From the NCBI GenBank assembly GCA_903910005.1, contig CAIVXW010000247.1:1-5441 (forward strand): a DNA stretch of 5,441 bases. Direction: 5' to 3'. Positions 1 through 5,441 of this stretch are shown piece after piece. The notes beneath the pieces were generated by a model. It was not told the DNA's origin. It searched no databases and worked only from the letters and a program-made list of their open reading frames with translations. The stretch comes from an uncultured Methylococcaceae bacterium. GTDB lineage: Bacteria > Pseudomonadota > Gammaproteobacteria > Methylococcales > Methylococcaceae. Numbering within the stretch: the first letter of the stretch is position 1; each line of letters starts with the position of its first letter. Position numbers and translations under genes: made by a program.

Positions 1-19
1 GGAGGGTTTAACCATTACC

Positions 20-24
20 AGGAA
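20..24 (+). promoter_or_regulatory. Ribosome binding site of the DD-carboxypeptidase gene
   Basis: AGGAA lies 11 nt before ATG 36. It is the only Shine-Dalgarno-like match at usable distance; GGAGG at 1-5 is about 30 nt away and too far. Confidence 0.45.
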
Positions 25-35
25 CCTCGCCCCGA

Positions 36-1178
36 ATGCTGCGAATCCGAATTTTGTTTTTTTTGTGGTCGGCTGTCCTGTTTTCATGTGTATTTTTACC
101 ATCAAGGTCGATGATGGCGAACCCCTATGCTGCCCTTGTGGCGGAAATAGACAGCGAACGGCCATTGTTTCAGCGTAACAGCGATGAGCTGCGTCATCCG
201 GCCTCCCTGACCAAGATGATGACGCTTTATCTGGTGTTTGAATCGCTGGTTCAGGGCGAGATCAACAAACAGACCCGACTGCGGGCCTCCCGGTTTGCAG
301 TACTGCGTCCCCCCTCCCGCATGGGACTGCTGGCCGGGCATGACATCACCGTCGAACAGGGCATCCTGGCATTGGTGACCCGTTCAGCCAATGATGCGGC
401 AGTCACCCTCGCCGAGGGGCTGGGCGGGTCTGAATCAGCATTCGCCTACCTGATGAATGAAAAGGCACAGCAATTGGGTATGAGTCGTACCGTGTTCCGT
501 AATGCTTCCGGATTGCCAAATCCACAACAGGTAACCACCGCCTGGGACATGTTCCGGTTGGCCAAGGCACTGTATAAGCATTTTCCCCAGTATTATGGCT
601 ATTTTTCCACGCCGAACTTTGAATATCAGGGCCAGGTTTTTGGCAACCATAACCATTTGCTGGATTCCTATCCGGGAGTGGACGGTATCAAAACCGGTTT
701 TGTCAATGCCTCAGGCTTCAATCTGGTGGCCTCTGCCCGACGCGGAGGGTATCGTTTGATAGGCGTGGTATTTGGCGGCAATACGGCGGCGGCACGGGAT
801 GCCCACATGCGTAACCTGCTGGACGACGGCTTTGATCAACTGGAGGGGCGGCAGGCCCGGTTTATTCAGGCTCCCTTTGATCAACCTGAGCATTACCTTC
901 TACCTGTAAGTACCGTACTGCGTAATCACCACGATCCTCAGGCATGGAGCGTTCGGTTAGGTTATTTCCAGACCCACCGTCAGGCAGAGCAGCGAATTAC
1001 GGCAGCCATCGGTCTGGCCCCGGGTTTTTTGCACTCCGGTCAGGCTGCCATTAGTCAGCACCGGCGGCACAAAAAACAGGTCTATCTGGCTGAGATACGT
1101 GCCCTCAGGCAAGCCGATGCCCGCCGGGCGTGTACACAACTCAAAAGGAAAAAGCTGGAGTGCAGTCTGGTACACTGA
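36..1178 (+). CDS. D-alanyl-D-alanine carboxypeptidase (peptidase S11) with C-terminal SPOR domain
   Basis: Predicted periplasmic low-molecular-weight penicillin-binding protein that removes the terminal D-Ala from peptidoglycan pentapeptides. All three S11 active-site motifs are visible: SLTK (nucleophile S57, base K60), SAN (S117-N119) and KTG (K219-G221, within DGIKTGF). Residues 1 to about 28 form a signal peptide, with a basic start (MLRIR), a hydrophobic core, and likely cleavage near MMA/NPYAA. Residues from about W304 to the end (WSVRLGYF, then YLAEIRAL and a basic Cys-containing tail) read as a SPOR domain, which in other proteins binds denuded septal glycan. The usual PBP5 C-terminal domain and amphipathic anchor helix are not evident, so septal targeting may replace membrane anchoring (inference). 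An in-frame TAA at 9-11 makes ATG 36 the first possible ATG; AGGAA at 20-24 is a plausible, slightly distant ribosome site. At 380 aa it is normal for the family. Family call is firm; the SPOR call is by eye. Confidence 0.93.
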   Translation: MLRIRILFFLWSAVLFSCVFLPSRSMMANPYAALVAEIDSERPLFQRNSDELRHPASLTKMMTLYLVFESLVQGEINKQTRLRASRFAVLRPPSRMGLLAGHDITVEQGILALVTRSANDAAVTLAEGLGGSESAFAYLMNEKAQQLGMSRTVFRNASGLPNPQQVTTAWDMFRLAKALYKHFPQYYGYFSTPNFEYQGQVFGNHNHLLDSYPGVDGIKTGFVNASGFNLVASARRGGYRLIGVVFGGNTAAARDAHMRNLLDDGFDQLEGRQARFIQAPFDQPEHYLLPVSTVLRNHHDPQAWSVRLGYFQTHRQAEQRITAAIGLAPGFLHSGQAAISQHRRHKKQVYLAEIRALRQADARRACTQLKRKKLECSLVH

Positions 1179-1234
1179 CCGGATCGCCTCCGAGCGAACT
1201 GTCCGCCCCATACATTCACCCAACCATCCTGTCT

Positions 1235-1238
1235 GGAA
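1235..1238 (+). promoter_or_regulatory. Ribosome binding site supporting ATG 1246
   Basis: GGAA sits 7 nt before ATG 1246. It gives better spacing for 1246 than for the second ATG at 1252 (13 nt), and no comparable site supports ATG 1099. The match is short, so the start remains uncertain by two codons. Confidence 0.4.
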
Positions 1239-1245
1239 CCCTCTT

Positions 1246-2094
1246 ATGAGAATGTCGGCCCAGGAATTCAAACACTGGAATCATAAACGGATTACCCTGC
1301 TCGGCATGTCCGGCGTGGGAAAAACCACCCTGGCAGGCAAACTGCCTAAACAGGACTGGTTTCACTATTCAGGTGACTACCGTATTGGCACCAAATACCT
1401 GGAAGAACCCATCATGGACAATATCAAGCAGCAAGCCATGGCGGTTCCTTTCCTGCGGGATTTATTGCGTTCCGATTCCATCTACATTGGCAGCAACATT
1501 ACCGTGGACAATCTGACGGCGGTTGCATCCTTTCTGGGGAAACTGGGCAACCCCGAACGGGGTGGGCTAAGTCTGGCGGAATTCAAGCGTAGACAGCACC
1601 TGCATCATCAGGCAGAGATTGCAGCCATGCGGGATGTACCCGCCTTTATCCACAAGGCCGATCGGATTTACGGTTACCGGCATTTCATCAATGACGCAGG
1701 CGGCAGTGTCTGTGAACTGGATGATCCGGAAACCCTTCGCATACTGGCCGAGCATACCCTCATCCTGTACATTCGCACGACCCCGGAACTTGAATCCATA
1801 CTGATTGAACGCGCCCGGACGGATCCCAAACCCCTGTACTACCGTGAGGCTTTCCTGAACGAGCAACTGGCTGTTTACCTGGATGAAAAAGGCCGGGACA
1901 ATCTGGAATCCATTGAACCGGATGAGTTCGTAACCTGGGTTTTTCCGCGTCTGTTCCAGTCGCGATTACCCCGTTATCAGGCCATCGCCGATGAATGGGG
2001 TTATACCCTTGATGCCAGAGTAACCGGACAGGTATCCGGCGAAGCCGAATTGATGGAGTTGATCGCTACTGCCCTCGCTTCGTCACCTCACTAG
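1246..2094 (+). CDS. P-loop ATPase / kinase-like protein of unknown function
   Basis: A 282-aa cytoplasmic protein with no signal peptide or membrane segment. A Walker A motif, GMSGVGKT (G20-T27), follows a short beta strand (RITLLG), as in small-molecule kinases. Further recognisable segments are HYSGDYRIG (H40-G48), HFINDAGGS (H146-S154, with D150 a candidate Walker B-type or catalytic acid), and a strand TLILYIRTTPE followed by an Arg/Lys-rich stretch ERARTDPKPLYY (188-199) that resembles the mobile lid of nucleoside-monophosphate or shikimate-type kinases. I recall similar proteins in other proteobacteria annotated only as ATPase; I cannot name a substrate. ATG 1246 is chosen because GGAA (1235-1238) is 7 nt upstream and the conserved part starts soon after. 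ATG 1252 is an alternative, and the in-frame ATG 1099 would overlap the carboxypeptidase gene by 80 nt and add unrelated sequence. The gene sits 21 nt before metA, so the two are probably co-transcribed. Confidence 0.85.
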   Translation: MRMSAQEFKHWNHKRITLLGMSGVGKTTLAGKLPKQDWFHYSGDYRIGTKYLEEPIMDNIKQQAMAVPFLRDLLRSDSIYIGSNITVDNLTAVASFLGKLGNPERGGLSLAEFKRRQHLHHQAEIAAMRDVPAFIHKADRIYGYRHFINDAGGSVCELDDPETLRILAEHTLILYIRTTPELESILIERARTDPKPLYYREAFLNEQLAVYLDEKGRDNLESIEPDEFVTWVFPRLFQSRLPRYQAIADEWGYTLDARVTGQVSGEAELMELIATALASSPH

Positions 2095-2104
2095 CCCGTT
2101 ATCC

Positions 2105-2108
2105 GGAG
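2105..2108 (+). promoter_or_regulatory. Ribosome binding site of metA
   Basis: GGAG (within CCGGAGA) lies 7 nt before ATG 2116, inside the 21-nt gap after the ATPase gene. It is the best-placed Shine-Dalgarno in the window and fixes the metA start. Confidence 0.65.
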
Positions 2109-2115
2109 ATTTTCC

Positions 2116-3195
2116 ATGCCTCTGGTTGCCCATACCGATTTACCGACCTTCCAGCGTTTACAGGAGGAAGGTCAGGAAATTTTGACCGTTGAACGTGCCC
2201 GTCGCCAGGATATACGGGAAATGCACATCGGGTTACTGAACATGATGCCGGATGCAGCACTGGAAGCGACCGAACGCCAGTTTTTCCGGCTGGTCGGGGC
2301 CGCCAATTCAATTGTGCAGTTTCATATGCATCCCTTTACCGTGCCCGGCTTACCCCGGGGAGAGCGGGCACGTGATCATATCGCCCGATTTTACGAAGAC
2401 TTCGACCGCCTCAGGGCAGAGGGGTTGGATGGCCTGATCGTCAGCGGTGCCAATGTAACCCGGGCTGATTTACGGCAGGAAGCTTTCTGGCAACCGCTGA
2501 CAGAGGTATTTGACTGGGCCCGGGTTCATGTCACCTCCATCCTTTGCTCCTGCCTTGCCACCCACGCCCTGATCGAATACTGCTATGGGGTCAGGCGGTC
2601 GCCTCTGGGCTTTAAACGCTGGGGGGTTTATTCCCACCGGGTTGTCGATAAACGACACCCCCTGGTTGCCAATATCAATACCCGGTTTGACGTACCCCAT
2701 TCCCGCTATAACGAAATTTTTCGGGAAGATATGGAGCGGGTCGGGCTGAGGGTATTGGTGGAAAGCGAGGAAGCCGGGGTTCATCTGGCAGTCAGCCCGG
2801 ATTTGCTCCGGGTAGTATTTTTTCAGGGACACCCGGAATATGACACCATCAGTCTTCTCAAGGAATACAAGCGCGAACTCTCTCTTTATTACAGTGGCCA
2901 GCGCGAGGAGTATCCCCCCTTTCCCGAGCATTATTTTAATAAGGATGTTGCCGGTTTTCTCAACGAATACGGGCAGTCACTCCGCAGTGCCCGCCATGCA
3001 GGCATCGAAATGCCGGAGTTCCCTGAAGAACAGATACTTAAACATCTGGATATGACCTGGCGGGATACCGCCAAGGCCGTCTTCAACAACTGGCTGGGCT
3101 GCATCTACCGGGTCACCGATCAGGATCGCGGAAAGCCATTCAAGAATCACATCGACAGTAAAAACCCATTAGGTTTGAATTCTCATGCACATTGA
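2116..3195 (+). CDS. metA: Homoserine O-acyltransferase, MetA family (probable homoserine O-succinyltransferase)
   Basis: Cytoplasmic enzyme of the first committed step of methionine synthesis, acylating the hydroxyl of L-homoserine. It has a class-I glutamine-amidotransferase-like fold. By hand alignment to E. coli MetA (offset 4), the nucleophile is C146 (LCSCLATHA, E. coli C142) and the catalytic His/Glu are H239 and E241 in QGHPEYD (E. coli H235/E237). R253 matches R249, and the HSRY segment (H195-Y198) and GVYSHR are kept. Two positions differ: the E. coli K46-K47 pair is D46-A47, and the acyl-CoA specificity position 111 (Gly for succinyl, Glu for acetyl in characterised members) is T115. 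I recall this variant as a gammaproteobacterial subgroup annotated as succinyltransferase, but the acyl donor cannot be fixed from sequence. At 359 aa it is longer than E. coli MetA (309), with extra residues after about 250. A good GGAG site (2105-2108) lies 7 nt before the ATG. The last 11 bases overlap the HDOD gene. Confidence 0.93.
   Translation: MPLVAHTDLPTFQRLQEEGQEILTVERARRQDIREMHIGLLNMMPDAALEATERQFFRLVGAANSIVQFHMHPFTVPGLPRGERARDHIARFYEDFDRLRAEGLDGLIVSGANVTRADLRQEAFWQPLTEVFDWARVHVTSILCSCLATHALIEYCYGVRRSPLGFKRWGVYSHRVVDKRHPLVANINTRFDVPHSRYNEIFREDMERVGLRVLVESEEAGVHLAVSPDLLRVVFFQGHPEYDTISLLKEYKRELSLYYSGQREEYPPFPEHYFNKDVAGFLNEYGQSLRSARHAGIEMPEFPEEQILKHLDMTWRDTAKAVFNNWLGCIYRVTDQDRGKPFKNHIDSKNPLGLNSHAH
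3185..3195 (+). other. 11-base metA / HDOD gene overlap (translational coupling site)
   Basis: ATG 3185 of the HDOD gene precedes the metA stop TGA 3193-3195 in another frame. A weak AGG at 3171-3173 is the only ribosome-site candidate, so ribosomes finishing metA are the likely source of initiation. The overlap is seen directly; the coupling is inferred. Confidence 0.7.
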
Positions 3196-4045
3196 AGAAA
3201 AACTGCAAGCCACCCGGGATGTACTTAAAACCGTCAGTCTGCCGATCCAGCCCACCGTAGTCATGGAGCTGGCTCGGCTCACTAACAACCCCAATGCTGG
3301 CACGGACAGAATCGGCAAGGAGCTTAAAAAAGAACCTGCCCTGGTGGCCAAGGTACTCAAGATCATCAACTCACCCGCCTTTGGAGTCCGTCACAAGATT
3401 ACCTCCATCGAACAGGGCGTGAGTTTCATGGGAATCGGCATGCTGCAAAAAGCGGTTCTGGCCTCGGCCATGCGGGATGCCGTATCGGCGGATATGGATC
3501 CGCGCAATGCGGTCATATTCTGGAACCATTCCGAAATCGTGGCAGCGGCCTGCGAACTCATTGCCGGCAAACGGTACCCCCATTTGATCATGCAGGCTTA
3601 TCTGAGCGGATTGTTCCACGATTGTGCGGTTCCACTGCTGTGCAGTAAATTCCCCGACTACGAACCACTAATCGAAATGGCCATGGACTACAAGGCCGAG
3701 GTTCTGGAGATAGAGGAAGCTGAAACCTCTACCAACCACTGTCTGCTGGGCTATTTTTTTACCAAATCCTGGAGTTTACCTGAACCGGTCTGCATGGCCA
3801 TTCTGCACCACCATGATGAAAACTTTGAGGATATCGAGGATCCGGATGTCCAGACCCTCAATTGCATTCTGCTGGTCAGCGAATATCTGGTGCAGAATTA
3901 CGATGTTTCTGCCAATATTCGCAGAGTGAATGCGGCAGAATGGGCGTTACTACACACTAATACCCTGGATCACCTGATGCTGGATGAATCAGAATTATCC
4001 GATCTTGAGGAAGAACTGCTGGATATCCTGAATCGCAACCTCTGA
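3185..4045 (+). CDS. HDOD-domain signalling protein
   Basis: A 286-aa cytoplasmic protein consisting essentially of one HDOD domain (about residues 12-210) and an acidic, Glu/Asp/Leu-rich C-terminal tail. Typical HDOD features are the LPIQPTVVMELARL opening, the DRIGKELKKEPALVAKVLKI helix pair, the INSPAFG turn, and the SIEQGVSFMG segment. HDOD proteins are non-catalytic or uncertain relatives of HD phosphohydrolases used in signalling, motility and stress control. This one retains several HD-type ligands: H115 (WNHS), H145-D146 (LFHDC), H185 and H208-H209 (ILHHHDE). The final HD-position Asp appears to be replaced (LLVSEYL), and there is no GYP motif. No receiver, GGDEF or EAL partner domain is attached. 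The start codon lies inside metA's last codons (ATGCACATTGA), with only a weak AGG at 3171-3173, so translation is probably coupled to metA. Which pathway it serves cannot be told from sequence. Confidence 0.9.
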   Translation: MHIEEKLQATRDVLKTVSLPIQPTVVMELARLTNNPNAGTDRIGKELKKEPALVAKVLKIINSPAFGVRHKITSIEQGVSFMGIGMLQKAVLASAMRDAVSADMDPRNAVIFWNHSEIVAAACELIAGKRYPHLIMQAYLSGLFHDCAVPLLCSKFPDYEPLIEMAMDYKAEVLEIEEAETSTNHCLLGYFFTKSWSLPEPVCMAILHHHDENFEDIEDPDVQTLNCILLVSEYLVQNYDVSANIRRVNAAEWALLHTNTLDHLMLDESELSDLEEELLDILNRNL

Positions 4046-4050
4046 GTCCC

Positions 4051-5441
4051 ATGCCAACACTGTCATCCTGTCTCGGTGAAACCGAGACCGTTCCGTTGAG
4101 GTTTGGCACCAGTGGCCGACGGGGGTTGTTGCGCCATCTCAGTCAGCTGGAAATAGCAATCACCGCCTGGGGGGAATTGCAATTCCTGCAATCGTTGCCG
4201 GTGGAGGACGGAGGGATTGTCCCCGGCGATACGGTATATCTGGCCCATGATCTGCGCCCCAGTTCAAGTCGGCTGATTGACACGACGCCGTGCCGGGGAG
4301 AACTGGCCCAGGCACTGGTCTGGGCCATACGCCGGGCCGGGATGATTCCGGTTAATGTCGGTGCAATACCGACACCGGCTCTCGCCTGTCATGCCCTGTC
4401 ACAGGGCAAGGCCTGCATGATGGTAACCGGCAGTCACATCCCGTTTGACCGCAATGGCTACAAAACCTACACCGCAATTGGCGAACTGACCAAGGCTCAG
4501 GAACCGCTGATCGCCGGGCATGTCGCCCGAATTCGGCAGAGACTCTACGCAGAATCCAGCGAAACCACCTGTTTCAGGCCGGATGGCCAGTTCAGGGCCG
4601 GTTCCCAACCACTGCCCCCGGCCTCCGGTGAGGCGTCCCGCATCTACCGGCAACGCTACCTGGATTTTTTCGGGCCTGAGGCTCTGGCCGGGCTAACCCT
4701 CATGGTCTACCAGCATTCAGCCGTAGGACGGGATCTGCTGTGCGACATTCTCACCGATCTGGGAGGTCAGGTGGTTCCGGTCGGGCGCAGCGATACCTTT
4801 GTCCCCATTGATACCGAAAACATGGATCAAGCCCAACTGGACGCGCTGCAAAACCTCTACGACGAATCGGCAGGCGGCCTCCATTTTGATGCCGTGGTCT
4901 CAACGGATGGCGACAGTGACCGCCCCCTGTTACTGGCTATTGATCCGGACACCCGGCGGCTTCACTTCATTCCGGGTGACAAACTCGGCATGTTGACGGC
5001 ACAGTCCCTGCTGGCCGATGCAGTGGTTGTACCGGTCAGTTGTAATGATGCCATTGATCAGAGCAGTCTCCGCGACGCTTTGCAACCGCGAACCCGTATA
5101 GGCTCGCCCCATGTGATTGCCGGCATGGAGCGGGCACGAGAGCAAGGTAAGCAGCGGGTGTGTGGCTTCGAGGCCAATGGCGGCTTCCTGATCGCTACCG
5201 ATCTGGCGCGTCAGGGACGGTGGCTCAGGGCATTGCCCACCCGCGATGCCGTTCTGCCACTGGTCGCCGTATTGGCCCACTGCCGCAGCGAGGGGATTTC
5301 GGTGCTGGAAGCCTGTCGGCAACTGCCACAGCGTCACGGTCACGCTGCCCTGCGGAGGGACTTTCCCCGCGAGCGGGGTCAGGCTTTGGTGCATCATTAC
5401 ACCCCATTTGAACCGCCTCTTTTGAGCGTACACAAGCGGGA
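4051..5441 (+). CDS. Phosphohexomutase (phosphomannomutase/phosphoglucomutase superfamily), 3' truncated by window edge
   Basis: The frame stays open for 463 codons and runs off the window, so the end and last domain are missing. The alpha-D-phosphohexomutase signature loops occur in order: RFGTSGRRG (17-25) near the start; HDLRPSS (66-72); the phosphoserine loop VTGSHIPFDRNGYK (125-138) with phosphorylated S128; the Mg-binding loop STDGDSDRP (284-292, D286/D288/D290); PGDKLG (308-313); and the sugar-binding loop GFEANGG (372-378, E374). The enzyme would move phosphate between C1 and C6 of a hexose or hexosamine phosphate, feeding nucleotide sugars for polysaccharide or lipopolysaccharide. 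The phosphoserine loop reads TGSHIP rather than the commoner TASHNP, which marks a divergent subgroup, so Man, Glc or GlcN preference is undecided. ATG 4051 is 5 nt after the HDOD stop and lacks a clear Shine-Dalgarno; coupling to the upstream gene is likely. The expected domain-4 phosphate-binding loop must lie beyond the edge. Confidence 0.9.
   Translation, partial: MPTLSSCLGETETVPLRFGTSGRRGLLRHLSQLEIAITAWGELQFLQSLPVEDGGIVPGDTVYLAHDLRPSSSRLIDTTPCRGELAQALVWAIRRAGMIPVNVGAIPTPALACHALSQGKACMMVTGSHIPFDRNGYKTYTAIGELTKAQEPLIAGHVARIRQRLYAESSETTCFRPDGQFRAGSQPLPPASGEASRIYRQRYLDFFGPEALAGLTLMVYQHSAVGRDLLCDILTDLGGQVVPVGRSDTFVPIDTENMDQAQLDALQNLYDESAGGLHFDAVVSTDGDSDRPLLLAIDPDTRRLHFIPGDKLGMLTAQSLLADAVVVPVSCNDAIDQSSLRDALQPRTRIGSPHVIAGMERAREQGKQRVCGFEANGGFLIATDLARQGRWLRALPTRDAVLPLVAVLAHCRSEGISVLEACRQLPQRHGHAALRRDFPRERGQALVHHYTPFEPPLLSVHKR
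4070..4088 (+). repeat. Perfect 8-bp inverted repeat with GAA loop, inside start of phosphohexomutase gene
   Basis: Arms GTCTCGGT (4070-4077) and ACCGAGAC (4081-4088) are exact reverse complements separated by GAA. The hairpin falls 20 nt after the start codon, at codons 7-13. No T-run follows, so it is not an intrinsic terminator. In mRNA it could affect translation initiation or shield the downstream message (inference). Confidence 0.6.

Noticed and set aside
1..11. GGAGG at 1-5 as a ribosome site, and TAA at 9-11 as the end of an upstream gene
   Set aside because: GGAGG is too far from ATG 36 and no other start follows it at proper distance. Eleven bases are too few to identify an upstream gene, although a stop here is possible.
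78..89. Lipobox-like LFSC at residues 15-18 of the carboxypeptidase
   Set aside because: Phe at position -2 is a poor fit to the lipobox, the hydrophobic stretch continues past the Cys, and a cleavage site near residue 28, just before the mature NPYAA start, fits the family better.
830..885. Repeated 11-mer CTTTGATCAAC at 830-840 and 875-885
   Set aside because: Both copies encode Phe-Asp-Gln within the same protein, and there is no third copy or regular spacing. It is probably chance or local codon similarity.
1180..1192. Possible terminator hairpin (CGGA/TCCG) after the carboxypeptidase gene
   Set aside because: The stem is only 4 bp and no T-run follows. No convincing -35/-10 pair was found in the 67-nt gap either.
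1099..1245. Longer N-terminus for the ATPase gene, starting at ATG 1099
   Set aside because: It would overlap the carboxypeptidase gene by 80 nt, lacks a ribosome site, and adds about 49 residues of low-complexity, unconserved-looking sequence before the P-loop domain.
2470..2931. 153-codon open frame on the minus strand
   Set aside because: It lies opposite the catalytic region of metA, and its translation shows no family features.
4930..5433. 167-codon open frame on the minus strand
   Set aside because: It lies entirely opposite the phosphohexomutase, whose catalytic loops fall in the plus frame, and it has no recognisable domain. It is a shadow frame.

Overview
The window is a compact bacterial chromosome segment with five genes, all on the + strand and packed almost end to end. 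It suggests a gammaproteobacterium of moderate GC. The reasons are the Gram-negative style periplasmic DD-carboxypeptidase with a SPOR domain, an HDOD signalling protein, and a MetA of the kind I associate with gammaproteobacterial (Chromatiales-like or methanotroph-like) genomes. The placement is from memory of family sequences, not from a search. I see no mobile elements, CRISPR arrays, tRNAs, rRNAs or signs of recent transfer.

Layout: (1) 36-1178, a secreted penicillin-binding-type D-alanyl-D-alanine carboxypeptidase (peptidase S11) whose C-terminus is a SPOR domain. (2) 1246-2094, a P-loop ATPase or kinase-like protein of unknown function. (3) 2116-3195, a homoserine O-acyltransferase (MetA family) with the catalytic Cys-His-Glu set but altered acyl-CoA-site positions. 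(4) 3185-4045, a stand-alone HDOD-domain protein that overlaps the end of metA by 11 bases. (5) 4051 to the window end, a phosphohexomutase (phosphomannomutase/phosphoglucomutase superfamily) that is open at the right edge and lacks its last domain here.

Spacing is 67 nt, 21 nt, an 11-base overlap, and 5 nt. No convincing promoter or factor-independent terminator lies in any gap. Genes 2-5 are therefore very likely one transcript, and gene 1 probably belongs to it or reads into it. The products do not form one obvious pathway: cell-wall trimming, an orphan ATPase, the first committed step of methionine synthesis, signalling, and sugar-phosphate isomerisation. The closest thing to an undescribed component is the orphan ATPase immediately upstream of metA. 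The other notable points are the SPOR fusion on the carboxypeptidase, the non-canonical MetA residues, and a perfect 8-bp hairpin just inside the start of the phosphohexomutase gene.
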